Shown piece by piece: positions 7,732 to 14,555 of a DNA stretch of 27,854 nucleotides. How positions within the stretch are numbered: position 1 is the stretch's first letter; every line of letters starts with the position of its first letter. The DNA comes from a virus, in the IMG/VR virus record IMGVR_UViG_3300001472_000116, positions 1 to 27,854 of that record; one strand, written 5' to 3'. The notes under the pieces were generated by a model, which saw only the letters and a program-made list of their open reading frames with translations, was not told the origin of the DNA and ran no database searches. Made by a program: the position numbers and the translations under genes.

Positions 7732-8763
7732 ATGAAAAAATCAAACGAAATATTTAAATCAGTAAATGAAAATTTAGGATATGTAGATTTACAACCAATT
7801 AGTAATTTAGAATCTACACCTAAAGCAGATTATGAAACTAAATTTTCTGAATTTTTAGCTGAAGAAAATAAAAGAGAAAAAGAAGATGAAGCTGTAAAAG
7901 TAGATTCTAAAAAAGTAGCTAAATCTGTAGAAGAAATAGAAGATCATAATTATGATTATAAAGATACTAAAAATTTAGATAACCAAATCGGTCAAGAAGT
8001 ACTAAATGGTGTTTATTTTGAATCTAAAAATAATCCTGATAAATCCATGGAAGAAATTAAAGAAATGGTTTCTAAAAATTTAGCTAAGGATGGTCAATAT
8101 TATATAAAAAATGCTGCTTTTGGAGTTGAAGGTTTAGGATATACTGAACAAAAATCAGGAGAAGTATCTGGCAAATATGCTGCTAGTGGGTATTCTGATA
8201 AAATAAAAGAAGTAGTAAAAGAATCATTAATGGGAGGAGTTATTACTTCAGGACATCCTAATTCTATAGCTTCACAACAAGGGGCAGTTATTAATCAAAT
8301 GGTAGCTGAAGAAGAAGTTGAAGAGAGCTATGATGAATTTCAACGTGATGATAAAGGTGCTAAAGGTGTAGATAAAAAAGATAAAGGTGAAGAAATGGCA
8401 TTTGGTGCTGGTGTAGCTAAAGGTGAAAAAATCGAAAAGAAAAAAGCTAAAAAATCTAAAAAAGAATCAATTGATACTAAATTAGCTGAAATTGGTAAAG
8501 AAGCAGAAGCTGTTAAGTTAGAAGCTCAACTAGATTATTTACACGAATATATCCAAGAAAAAGTAGATAGAGTTGCTTCAATTAATGAAGATGAAAATCT
8601 TAGCGAATTAATTGACAAGACAAAAATGAAACAAATGCAGAGAGAAATCAAAGATTTGGAAAGAAAGAAAGCCAAAATGGAAAGAATTTACGAAAAGTCT
8701 TGTGGTACTAAATATGCTAAAAAAGAAATGGTAGATGAGGTAGAAACTACTGAAGAAGTATAA
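7732..8763 (+). CDS. Putative prohead core / scaffold-associated protein
   Basis: This 343-residue, highly charged protein has no membrane segment or enzyme motif. Its centre (about 105-185) is less charged, with 'NAAFGVEGLGYTEQKSG' and 'GGVITSGHPNSIASQQG'. The C-terminal third is Lys/Glu-rich coiled coil ('MKQMQREIKDLERKKAKMER'). It lies 3 bases after the previous gene and one base before the protease. Charged, helical proteins next to the protease are often internal core proteins that are cleaved and expelled, so that is the likely class. This is inference from composition and position; I do not recognise the family. Confidence 0.5.
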   Translation: MKKSNEIFKSVNENLGYVDLQPISNLESTPKADYETKFSEFLAEENKREKEDEAVKVDSKKVAKSVEEIEDHNYDYKDTKNLDNQIGQEVLNGVYFESKNNPDKSMEEIKEMVSKNLAKDGQYYIKNAAFGVEGLGYTEQKSGEVSGKYAASGYSDKIKEVVKESLMGGVITSGHPNSIASQQGAVINQMVAEEEVEESYDEFQRDDKGAKGVDKKDKGEEMAFGAGVAKGEKIEKKKAKKSKKESIDTKLAEIGKEAEAVKLEAQLDYLHEYIQEKVDRVASINEDENLSELIDKTKMKQMQREIKDLERKKAKMERIYEKSCGTKYAKKEMVDEVETTEEV

Positions 8764-8764
8764 T

Positions 8765-9370
8765 ATGAACAAAAAGCTATTAATAGAAACACACACTTTA
8801 AATTATAACCCTATTACATTGACTGAAAATGTTAATAAAGAAACGGGCAATTTAATGGTTGAAGGAATTTTAGCTTCTGCTGAAGTAAAAAATGGTAATG
8901 GTAGATATTATTCTAAAGAATTATGGCAACGTGAAATGGATAAGTATAATGAACTTATTAAAGAAAGACGTTCAATGGGGGAATTAGACCACCCAGAATC
9001 TTCAGTTATAAACTTACAAAATGTATCTCATTTAATAACAGAATATTTTTGGGATAAAGACAATGTAGTAGGTAAAATAGAAATCTTACCTACCCCTTCA
9101 GGTAATATATTAAAAGAATTAATAAAAAATGGTGTCACTGTAGGTGTATCATCTAGAGGAATGGGTTCTTTAGAAGATAGAGGAGGTGTAATGGAAGTAC
9201 AAGATGACTTTGAATTACTATGTTGGGATTTTGTCTCAACCCCTTCAAACCCAGGTTCTTTTATGCGTACTATAAATGAAGGAAAACAAACATTTACTTA
9301 CGATTATACAAATATAAATAACATAATACGAGAAATTCTTTGTTCTAAAGGTTCTTGTCCTGTTTGTTAA
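8765..9370 (+). CDS. 21: Prohead core protease (gp21-like, herpesvirus-fold serine protease)
   Basis: This is the maturation protease that cleaves scaffold and capsid propeptides after prohead assembly. The 201-residue protein shows the family's order: 'VKNGNGRYYSKELW' near residue 41, catalytic His in 'SMGELDHPESS' (H76), and nucleophile region 'VTVGVSSRGMGS' (S129/S130), then 'DFELLCWDFVSTPSNPGSFM'. Length matches T4 gp21 (212). The last residues are unusual: a CX4CX2C pattern ending in the final Cys, not expected in this family and perhaps a metal-binding or self-cleaved tail. The TAATATG junction with the upstream gene supports the start. The next gene is the scaffold, its expected substrate. 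Confidence 0.92.
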   Translation: MNKKLLIETHTLNYNPITLTENVNKETGNLMVEGILASAEVKNGNGRYYSKELWQREMDKYNELIKERRSMGELDHPESSVINLQNVSHLITEYFWDKDNVVGKIEILPTPSGNILKELIKNGVTVGVSSRGMGSLEDRGGVMEVQDDFELLCWDFVSTPSNPGSFMRTINEGKQTFTYDYTNINNIIREILCSKGSCPVC

Positions 9371-9393
9371 TTTTCTAAAATACTCATATACGT

Positions 9394-9466
9394 ATAACCG
9401 TAATACGCTATCCCTTATATAGCGTGAATTAAAAATAAATCCCTATTACGGTTTCTAATAACCGTA
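9394..9466 (+). promoter_or_regulatory. Structured leader with competing hairpins before the scaffold gene
   Basis: The 121-base gap between protease and scaffold is full of inverted repeats. AACCGTAAT (9396-9404) pairs perfectly with ATTACGGTT (9445-9453), enclosing ACGCTAT (9405-9411) and ATAGCGT (9419-9425). The second arm can also pair with a downstream copy: TACGGTT (9447-9453) with AACCGTA (9460-9466), six-base loop. ATAACCGTA is a direct repeat (9394 and 9458), so the two folds exclude each other. No U-tract follows, so it is not a simple terminator. It may be an mRNA processing or stability element, or a switch that sets scaffold/capsid levels. Confidence 0.45.
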
Positions 9467-9491
9467 TTTCACAAATTTAAATTTTGCGATT

Positions 9492-10670
9492 ATGTCAAAC
9501 AACAGAGATTTGCTCAAAGAAGCAATTGCTGATGCTAAAGCAGTAAAAGAAACAGCTATAGCAAATGCTAAACTTGCTTTGGAAGAAGCATTTACTCCTC
9601 ATTTGAAATCTATGTTATCTGCTAAATTAGAAGAAATGGAAGATTCTGAAGAAGATATTGACGAAGGATACGGTAAAACGTATGATGAAGACGATATTAA
9701 AAAAGAAGAAATGGACTCCATAAAATCTAAAAAAGATAATAAGATAAAAAAAGAGGAAGTAGATGTAACTGAAGAAGAAACAAAGGTTGAAGAAGAAATC
9801 AACCTTGACGAATTACTTGCAGAACTTGATAAAGAAGTTGAAGAATCAAAAGAAGTAACTGAAACTGAAGAAGTTAATGAATCAGAAGCAGTAACTGAAA
9901 AAGAATCTGAAGAAGAAGTATCTGAAGAAATGGACTCTAAAGAAGTTGAAGAATCTGAAGAAGTAGCCGAAGAAGAAATCGAAGGCGAAATGGAAGAAGA
10001 AGAAATTGATTTAGAAGATATGACTGAAGATGATCTTAAATCCTTTATCGAAGATGTAATTAAAGACATGGTAGAAGCTGGTGAATTGGAAGCTGGAGAA
10101 GAAATGGAAATGGATGATGAAGAATCAGAAATGGATATGGATATCGAAGTGGAAGATGAAGTAGAACCTATGATGGAAAAAGAAGAAAAATTAGAAGAAA
10201 TGGACGAGGTAAGTTTTAATGAAAAAAACAACCCAACTCGTAACAAAGCTGTAGGTGAAAGAGACCCTAAAAAGGTAGGAAAATCAACTGCTGCTTACGC
10301 CATTAATGAAGAAGAAGTATCTGAAATATTAACCGAAGTTGAAGAACTTAAAAAAGAACTTCAGGAAGTTAATCTTTTAAATGCTAAACTACTTTACACT
10401 AATAAAATCTTTAAATCAAAGAACTTGTCGGAAGACAAAAAAGTTAAAGTGTTAAAAGCTTTTGATAAAGCTGCTACTGTAAAAGAAGCTAAAGTAATTT
10501 TTGAAACATTAAATGAAGGAATTTTATCTAGGATAACAAAACCATCAATTAATGAAGTAAAAGGTAGTGCTTCTAAAGCTATAGGAGTTGTTCCAAAGGC
10601 AAAACAGCCAATTGTTGAAAACGCTGCATTTGCGCGTATGCAAAAATTAGCTGGAATTATTAAAAACTAA
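9492..10670 (+). CDS. 22: Prohead core scaffold protein (gp22-like)
   Basis: This is the internal scaffold around which capsid protein assembles and which the protease then degrades. The N-terminus is helical ('LLKEAIADAKAVKETAIANA', residues 6-25), followed by 'EEAFTPHLKSMLSAKLEEM'. The centre (about 50-235) is extremely acidic, dominated by Glu, Asp, Ser and Val. The C-terminus is coiled coil ('VEELKKELQEVNLLNAKLL') and ends 'AAFARMQKLAGIIKN', the tail I associate with gp22 of aquatic T4-like phages. At 392 residues it is longer than T4 gp22 (269) because of the acidic insert. It sits between protease and capsid as in T4. Confidence 0.85.
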   Translation: MSNNRDLLKEAIADAKAVKETAIANAKLALEEAFTPHLKSMLSAKLEEMEDSEEDIDEGYGKTYDEDDIKKEEMDSIKSKKDNKIKKEEVDVTEEETKVEEEINLDELLAELDKEVEESKEVTETEEVNESEAVTEKESEEEVSEEMDSKEVEESEEVAEEEIEGEMEEEEIDLEDMTEDDLKSFIEDVIKDMVEAGELEAGEEMEMDDEESEMDMDIEVEDEVEPMMEKEEKLEEMDEVSFNEKNNPTRNKAVGERDPKKVGKSTAAYAINEEEVSEILTEVEELKKELQEVNLLNAKLLYTNKIFKSKNLSEDKKVKVLKAFDKAATVKEAKVIFETLNEGILSRITKPSINEVKGSASKAIGVVPKAKQPIVENAAFARMQKLAGIIKN

Positions 10671-10696
10671 AATTAATTTAAAAAAAACTTAAAAAC

Positions 10697-12361
10697 ATGA
10701 GTTTACAAACTTTATTAGAAAGTGCAAACCCATATCACTCAGTACAAAGCGATGCCGCTAGACTATCTGAAAAGTGGGAAAAAACAGGTTTGTTAGAAGG
10801 TTTAGGAGGTTCCCATAAAAATAATATGGGTATTATCCTTGAAAACCAAGCTAAACAACTTGTAGTAGAACAAAGTTCAACTGGTGGAGGCACGGCAGGT
10901 GGTTCCTTTTCTAGCCAAACGGCTGTGAATACAGGTGAACAATGGGCTGGTGTAGCTCTTCCGTTAGTACGTAAAGTATTCGGACAGATCGCAGCTCAAG
11001 AATTTGTATCAGTACAACCAATGAATTTACCTTCTGGCCTTGTATTTTATTTAGATTTCCAATATGGAACTAAAAAAGGAACAAGAGCAATTGGCGATTC
11101 ATTATATGGTGCTGAAGGTGGAAATGCTCCATTCGGTAATACGGATTCAGGAGGACTTTATGGTGCTGGACGTTTCAGCTATTCTATTAACAATACTGCA
11201 TCTGTAGAAAGTGCTACTTCAGCCTCTACTGTATTATCAGATGTTAATTATGATTCATCTGTTTCAGCTAGTGTTGCTGATGGTCAATTTATCACAATTA
11301 AAGTACCAGCTTCTGGCTTAGATAATGCCGATTTAGAAGGTGTAAGAGCATTCGTACTAGATTCAGGATCTGTAAATGACAATATTGCTGACGCTAGATT
11401 TACTAAATATGATGGTACTAACATTTCTTTTGTTGTAACAGGATCTAAATTTGGTCTTGGTGTAGGTAAAACAGCTGCATCATATGCAGGTTCAGTTCTT
11501 GCTGGATTAAATGTAACTTATCAATTACAACCAATTGATAGTTCAAGAGGTGATTTTGAAGATCAAAATAATACTTTGAATGACCAAAACACACCTATTA
11601 AAATTCCAGAAATTAACGTACAGATGAAATCATCTGCTATCGTTGCTAAAACTAGAAAATTGAAAGCAGTTTGGACACCTGAGTTCGCTCAAGATCTTAA
11701 CGCTTATCATGCTCTAGATGCTGAAGCAGAATTAACTTCAATCTTAAGTGAGTACATTTCATTAGAAATTGACTTAGAAATCTTAGATATGTTGATTGAT
11801 TCAGCTGCTGCTGGAACAGAAGTATGGTCAGCTGTTAATAACCAGTCTGTTGTAGACAACGGTTCTAACGGTGTTGTATCTGACTTAGGTTTCTACAATA
11901 GCCAAGGACAGTGGTTCCAAACATTAGGAACTAAAATCCAAAAACTAAGTAATATTATTCACCAGAAAACTCTTAGAGGTGGTGCTAATTTCTTAGTATG
12001 TTCTCCAACTATTGGTACAGTCCTAGAAAGCATTCCAGGATTTGCTGCTGATTCAGATGGCGATACTGCTAAATCAACTTACGCATTTGGTGTACAGAAA
12101 GTTGGTGCTTTAAATAGCAGACAAAAAGTTTATAAGAACCCATACATGACAGAAAATCAAATCCTATTAGGATTTAGAGGATCTCAGTTCTTAGAAGCTG
12201 GTGCTGTATTCGCTCCATATATTCCATTAATCATGACTCCATTAGTATATGATCCAGAAACATTTACTCCACGTAAAGGTCTCTTGACTAGATATGCTAA
12301 GAAGATGGTTAGACCAGAATTTTATGGATTGATTAAGTGTAAAGGATTAGATACTCTATAA
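10697..12361 (+). CDS. 23: Major capsid protein (gp23-like, HK97 fold)
   Basis: This is the main shell protein of the head. The N-terminal about 60 residues look like the gp23 propeptide region: 'ARLSEKWEKTGLLEGLGG' and 'NNMGIILENQAKQLVVE', then a Gly/Ser/Thr linker (SSTGGGTAGGSF). T4-type proteases cut after (I/L)xE, and LLE|G at residues 32-35 is one candidate site. The core shows 'GVALPLVRKVFGQIAAQEFV' and 'SVQPMNLPSGLVFYLDFQYG' near residues 91-126, 'RKLKAVWTPEFAQDLNAYH' near 322, and C-terminal 'LVYDPETFTPRKGLLTRYAK'. Length (554) is close to T4 gp23 (521). Codon choice includes more C-ending codons than neighbours, as for a highly expressed gene. An intrinsic terminator follows. Confidence 0.95.
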   Translation: MSLQTLLESANPYHSVQSDAARLSEKWEKTGLLEGLGGSHKNNMGIILENQAKQLVVEQSSTGGGTAGGSFSSQTAVNTGEQWAGVALPLVRKVFGQIAAQEFVSVQPMNLPSGLVFYLDFQYGTKKGTRAIGDSLYGAEGGNAPFGNTDSGGLYGAGRFSYSINNTASVESATSASTVLSDVNYDSSVSASVADGQFITIKVPASGLDNADLEGVRAFVLDSGSVNDNIADARFTKYDGTNISFVVTGSKFGLGVGKTAASYAGSVLAGLNVTYQLQPIDSSRGDFEDQNNTLNDQNTPIKIPEINVQMKSSAIVAKTRKLKAVWTPEFAQDLNAYHALDAEAELTSILSEYISLEIDLEILDMLIDSAAAGTEVWSAVNNQSVVDNGSNGVVSDLGFYNSQGQWFQTLGTKIQKLSNIIHQKTLRGGANFLVCSPTIGTVLESIPGFAADSDGDTAKSTYAFGVQKVGALNSRQKVYKNPYMTENQILLGFRGSQFLEAGAVFAPYIPLIMTPLVYDPETFTPRKGLLTRYAKKMVRPEFYGLIKCKGLDTL

Positions 12362-12389
12362 TTAGAGCTTAACTAATACTTAATAAATT

Positions 12390-12415
12390 AACCCGGCTTT
12401 ATGCCGGGTTTTTTT
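12390..12415 (+). terminator. Intrinsic terminator after the capsid gene
   Basis: A perfect 8-bp stem, AACCCGGC (12390-12397) with GCCGGGTT (12403-12410), closes a TTTAT loop and runs into seven T's (12409-12415). It is the strongest terminator in the window and closes the head module. Confidence 0.92.
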
Positions 12416-12424
12416 ATGTTTTTA

Positions 12425-12514
12425 ATATGTATAATAAAATGCGTTATATTAAAACTATATTTATCTCATTATATAGCTATATTAAAATTTTAATGTATTT
12501 TAACGTATTTACAA
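12425..12514 (+). promoter_or_regulatory. AT-rich region before phoH with adjacent palindromes and TATTTA(T/C) motifs
   Basis: Between the terminator and phoH (about 140 bases) there is TATGTATAA (12425-12433), TATTTATC (12458-12465), a 12-bp palindrome ATATAGCTATAT (12471-12482), a 14-bp palindrome ATTAAAATTTTAAT (12481-12494) and TATTTACAA (12506-12514). The promoter of phoH must lie here, since a terminator precedes it. The palindromes may be operator sites, but such palindromes are also fairly common in AT-rich DNA. Confidence 0.35.
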
Positions 12515-12557
12515 TGGTTTTATTCAATCAACGTGTAATCCCTAATTTCAAGAATTT

Positions 12558-13295
12558 ATGGCAAGTAAACCCCATACGGACGATGTTTATCGTCCTAAGA
12601 GAATTCCTAAAAACCCAATTAAGTTCAAACTTCAACTTAATGATGAACAAAAAGACGCTAAAAAACACATCCTGGAAAATACAATTACCCTCTTGGGAGG
12701 GGGTGCAGGTAGTGGAAAAACATTACTTGCATGTAATGTTGCCCTAGATGGTCTATTACGAAGACAATATGATAAAATCATAATAACCAGACCTACTGTA
12801 TCAAAAGAAGAAATAGGATTTTTACCTGGTGACTTAAGAGAAAAGATGGATCCCTGGGTTCAACCTATTTATCAAAATTTCTTTGCTTTATATGATAAAG
12901 TTAAAATTGAAAAATTAGTTAATGATGGTAAAATAGAAATTGTACCTGTATCATTTATGAGAGGTAGAACATTTATGGATTCAATGATTATAGTTGATGA
13001 AGCTCAAAATGTTACCCATGAACAAATGGAAATGATTACTTCCCGTATTGGTTTAAGAAGTAAAATGATGATATGTGGTGATGCCTATCAAACTGATTTA
13101 AAAAAGAAAGCAGATTCTGGTTTTAAATTCCTATACACAGCAGCTAGAAAAATTAAAAATTTAGAAGCAATTACATTAGTAACTAATCATAGAAATGAAA
13201 TTGTTGAAGATTTATTAGATTATTATAATGAAGCTATTGATAAGGGAGCAAGTATTACTACTTCAGGTTCATATATTTATAATAGTAAGAACTAG
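12558..13295 (+). CDS. phoH: PhoH-like P-loop ATPase
   Basis: This 245-residue PhoH-family protein has Walker A 'GGGAGSGKTLLA' (47-58), the conserved block 'TRPTVSKEEIGFLPGDLREK' (78-97) and Walker B 'MIIVDEAQNVTHEQMEM' (143-159), followed by 'MMICGDAYQTDL'. PhoH is an RNA-helicase-like ATPase common in aquatic phages; its role in infection is not settled, and it should not be read as proof of phosphate control. It lacks the N-terminal PIN domain of PhoH2 types. An overlapping frame from 12427 is not coding. It sits alone between a terminator and a TATTTATAA element, so it is probably its own transcription unit. Confidence 0.92.
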   Translation: MASKPHTDDVYRPKRIPKNPIKFKLQLNDEQKDAKKHILENTITLLGGGAGSGKTLLACNVALDGLLRRQYDKIIITRPTVSKEEIGFLPGDLREKMDPWVQPIYQNFFALYDKVKIEKLVNDGKIEIVPVSFMRGRTFMDSMIIVDEAQNVTHEQMEMITSRIGLRSKMMICGDAYQTDLKKKADSGFKFLYTAARKIKNLEAITLVTNHRNEIVEDLLDYYNEAIDKGASITTSGSYIYNSKN

Positions 13296-13300
13296 TCTAA

Positions 13301-13309
13301 TATTTATAA
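13301..13309 (+). promoter_or_regulatory. TATTTATAA late-promoter-like element
   Basis: An exact TATTTATAA (extended to TATTTATAAATA) lies 13 bases before the ATG at 13323 and just after the phoH stop. Another TATTTATAA at 13274 lies inside the phoH coding end and is probably chance. Confidence 0.55.
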
Positions 13310-13322
13310 ATAAAACATAATT

Positions 13323-13808
13323 ATGGCGGATTTAAATATCTCGATCCAGGAATCTATTACATTACCAAATCGAAATAAAGTTAATACCTTTAATAATAAA
13401 ATTATTACGGATGTTAACCAAATTACTCATAGAGTTGATACTATAGCCACAACATTTGAAGAAACTGGGATTGAAATTTTAAGATTTGTAGATTCAGAAG
13501 AAAAACAAACAGCAGGTTCCTTTGTTAGAGATGCAGTAAAATATATAAGAATTACAAATATAGATTCTACTAATTTTTGTACTCTTTATTTAATAAAAAC
13601 TGATTTGGATAATGCATTATTTAAATTGGATCCTGGAAAATCTATGATGTTTGCTAATGCTAGTTTTGATAGTAATAATTCACAGGATTATGTACAAGTA
13701 GGGTATTTAGATGAACAGTATTTTTCATCATTTACTACTATAGATGTAATAAAAGCTAAAGCAGATACTGCTAATATACAATTAGATATTTTTGTAGGAT
13801 CATCATAA
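13323..13808 (+). CDS. Putative virion structural protein
   Basis: This 161-residue protein looks mainly beta-structured. It opens 'MADLNISIQESITLPNRNKV', followed by 'DVNQITHRVDTIATTFEETG', and ends in alternating hydrophobic strands ('NIQLDIFVGSS'). The central 'VKYIRITNIDSTNFCTLYLI' and 'FKLDPGKSMMF' look like strands of a small beta sandwich. It has no catalytic motif, signal peptide or membrane segment. It begins a group with fibre-like genes, preceded by a TATTTATAA element, so a tail- or capsid-surface role is likely. I know similar unnamed proteins from uncultured aquatic phages but no assigned function. Confidence 0.5.
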   Translation: MADLNISIQESITLPNRNKVNTFNNKIITDVNQITHRVDTIATTFEETGIEILRFVDSEEKQTAGSFVRDAVKYIRITNIDSTNFCTLYLIKTDLDNALFKLDPGKSMMFANASFDSNNSQDYVQVGYLDEQYFSSFTTIDVIKAKADTANIQLDIFVGSS

Positions 13809-13830
13809 AAAATAATTAATAAATAAAAAA

Positions 13831-14103
13831 ATGGGATTAACATTTAGAAACATAAAAGGATCAGCTCTAACTAATAATGAAGTAGATGCTAACTTTAGAC
13901 ACTTTACGGGTTCACATGAAATAAGCGGATCTTTAACAGTTGAAAGCATTTCAGGTACTTTAGTAGCCCCAACTTCATCATTACCTTTTGATTTTACAGG
14001 TTCGGCTGCTACAGAAGGAACATTTAGATTTGCTGCATCAGGAAGTAATCACTTTATCTATGCCTATGTAGGAGGAGGATGGAGATCGGGATCATTATCT
14101 TAA
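13831..14103 (+). CDS. Short fibre-type protein with the MGLTFRxIKGS module
   Basis: This 90-residue protein shares its first 37 residues with the giant fibre at 14556: 'MGLTFRNIKGSALT' against 'MGLTFRDIKGSSLT', then 'TGSHEISGSLT' in both; 28 of 37 positions are identical. The remainder ('PFDFTGSAATEGTFRFAASG', then 'HFIYAYVGGGWRSGSLS') is a small beta cap like the C-terminal ends of phage fibre proteins. It looks like an anchor plus cap without any repeat shaft: either a minimal surface protein using the same attachment site, or the remnant of a longer fibre. It lies 22 bases after the previous gene. Confidence 0.6.
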   Translation: MGLTFRNIKGSALTNNEVDANFRHFTGSHEISGSLTVESISGTLVAPTSSLPFDFTGSAATEGTFRFAASGSNHFIYAYVGGGWRSGSLS

Positions 14104-14124
14104 GATAAAAATAATTTTTTTGAA

Positions 14125-14133
14125 TATTTATAA
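14125..14133 (+). promoter_or_regulatory. TATTTATAA late-promoter-like element
   Basis: An exact TATTTATAA lies 15 bases before the ATG at 14149, after a run of T's at 14115-14121. It probably drives 14149 and the giant fibre gene at 14556. Confidence 0.55.
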
Positions 14134-14148
14134 TAAAACAATAGGAAT

Positions 14149-14544
14149 ATGCCATATTTTAGCTTAGATTCATTTACAAAAGATACTTCCTCTTCAGGAT
14201 TGAGTGAAGAAATATTTAATCAAATGACTTCTTCTGGTCATTATATATACACAGCATCAGATTCAGGACCTAATGAGGCAAGAAATTTTTACCATACAGG
14301 ATCCGCAATTATATTTTTAGAAGAAGTATTTGATTCCCCAAAAATTCAATTATCTAATGATGGTACAGGTGGTGCTAATACAATGAATAATGATTTTACT
14401 TCATCTGTTAGCGAATATTATTTTACTAGTAAGTATCCATTTACTTTTGTTACACAGCAATTTGATAGTGAACAAATACTCACTACGGGATCATTTGATG
14501 AAATAGGATTTAAAAATGGATCAATACCATTCCAAACAACTTAA
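14149..14544 (+). CDS. Putative fibre-associated structural protein, unknown family
   Basis: This 131-residue protein is rich in Ser, Thr, Phe and Tyr, with little charge apart from Asp/Glu. It shows 'SGHYIYTASDSGPNEARNFY' near residues 30-49, 'TGSAIIFLEEVFDSPKIQL' near 51-69 and beta-like 'YYFTSKYPFTFVTQQFDSEQ'. 'TGS' and 'GSF' tripeptides recall the linkers of the neighbouring fibre genes. It has no known motif. It sits 11 bases before the giant fibre gene and after a TATTTATAA element, so it may be a partner, cap or chaperone of that fibre. Function is unassigned. Confidence 0.5.
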   Translation: MPYFSLDSFTKDTSSSGLSEEIFNQMTSSGHYIYTASDSGPNEARNFYHTGSAIIFLEEVFDSPKIQLSNDGTGGANTMNNDFTSSVSEYYFTSKYPFTFVTQQFDSEQILTTGSFDEIGFKNGSIPFQTT

Positions 14545-14555
14545 AAACATAAACA

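Noticed and set aside
9599-10246. 215-residue reverse-strand open frame made almost wholly of Ser, Ile and Thr
   Set aside because: It is the complement of the acidic GAA-rich scaffold gene and has no independent start context or structure.
12427-12747. 106-residue frame overlapping the start of phoH by 190 bases
   Set aside because: The overlap is with the Walker A-coding part of a firmly identified gene, and the peptide shows no domain. The first part is only AT-rich leader.
13274-13282. A further TATTTATAA copy
   Set aside because: It lies inside the last codons of phoH, 41 bases before the next start and next to a better-placed copy at 13301. Probably chance.
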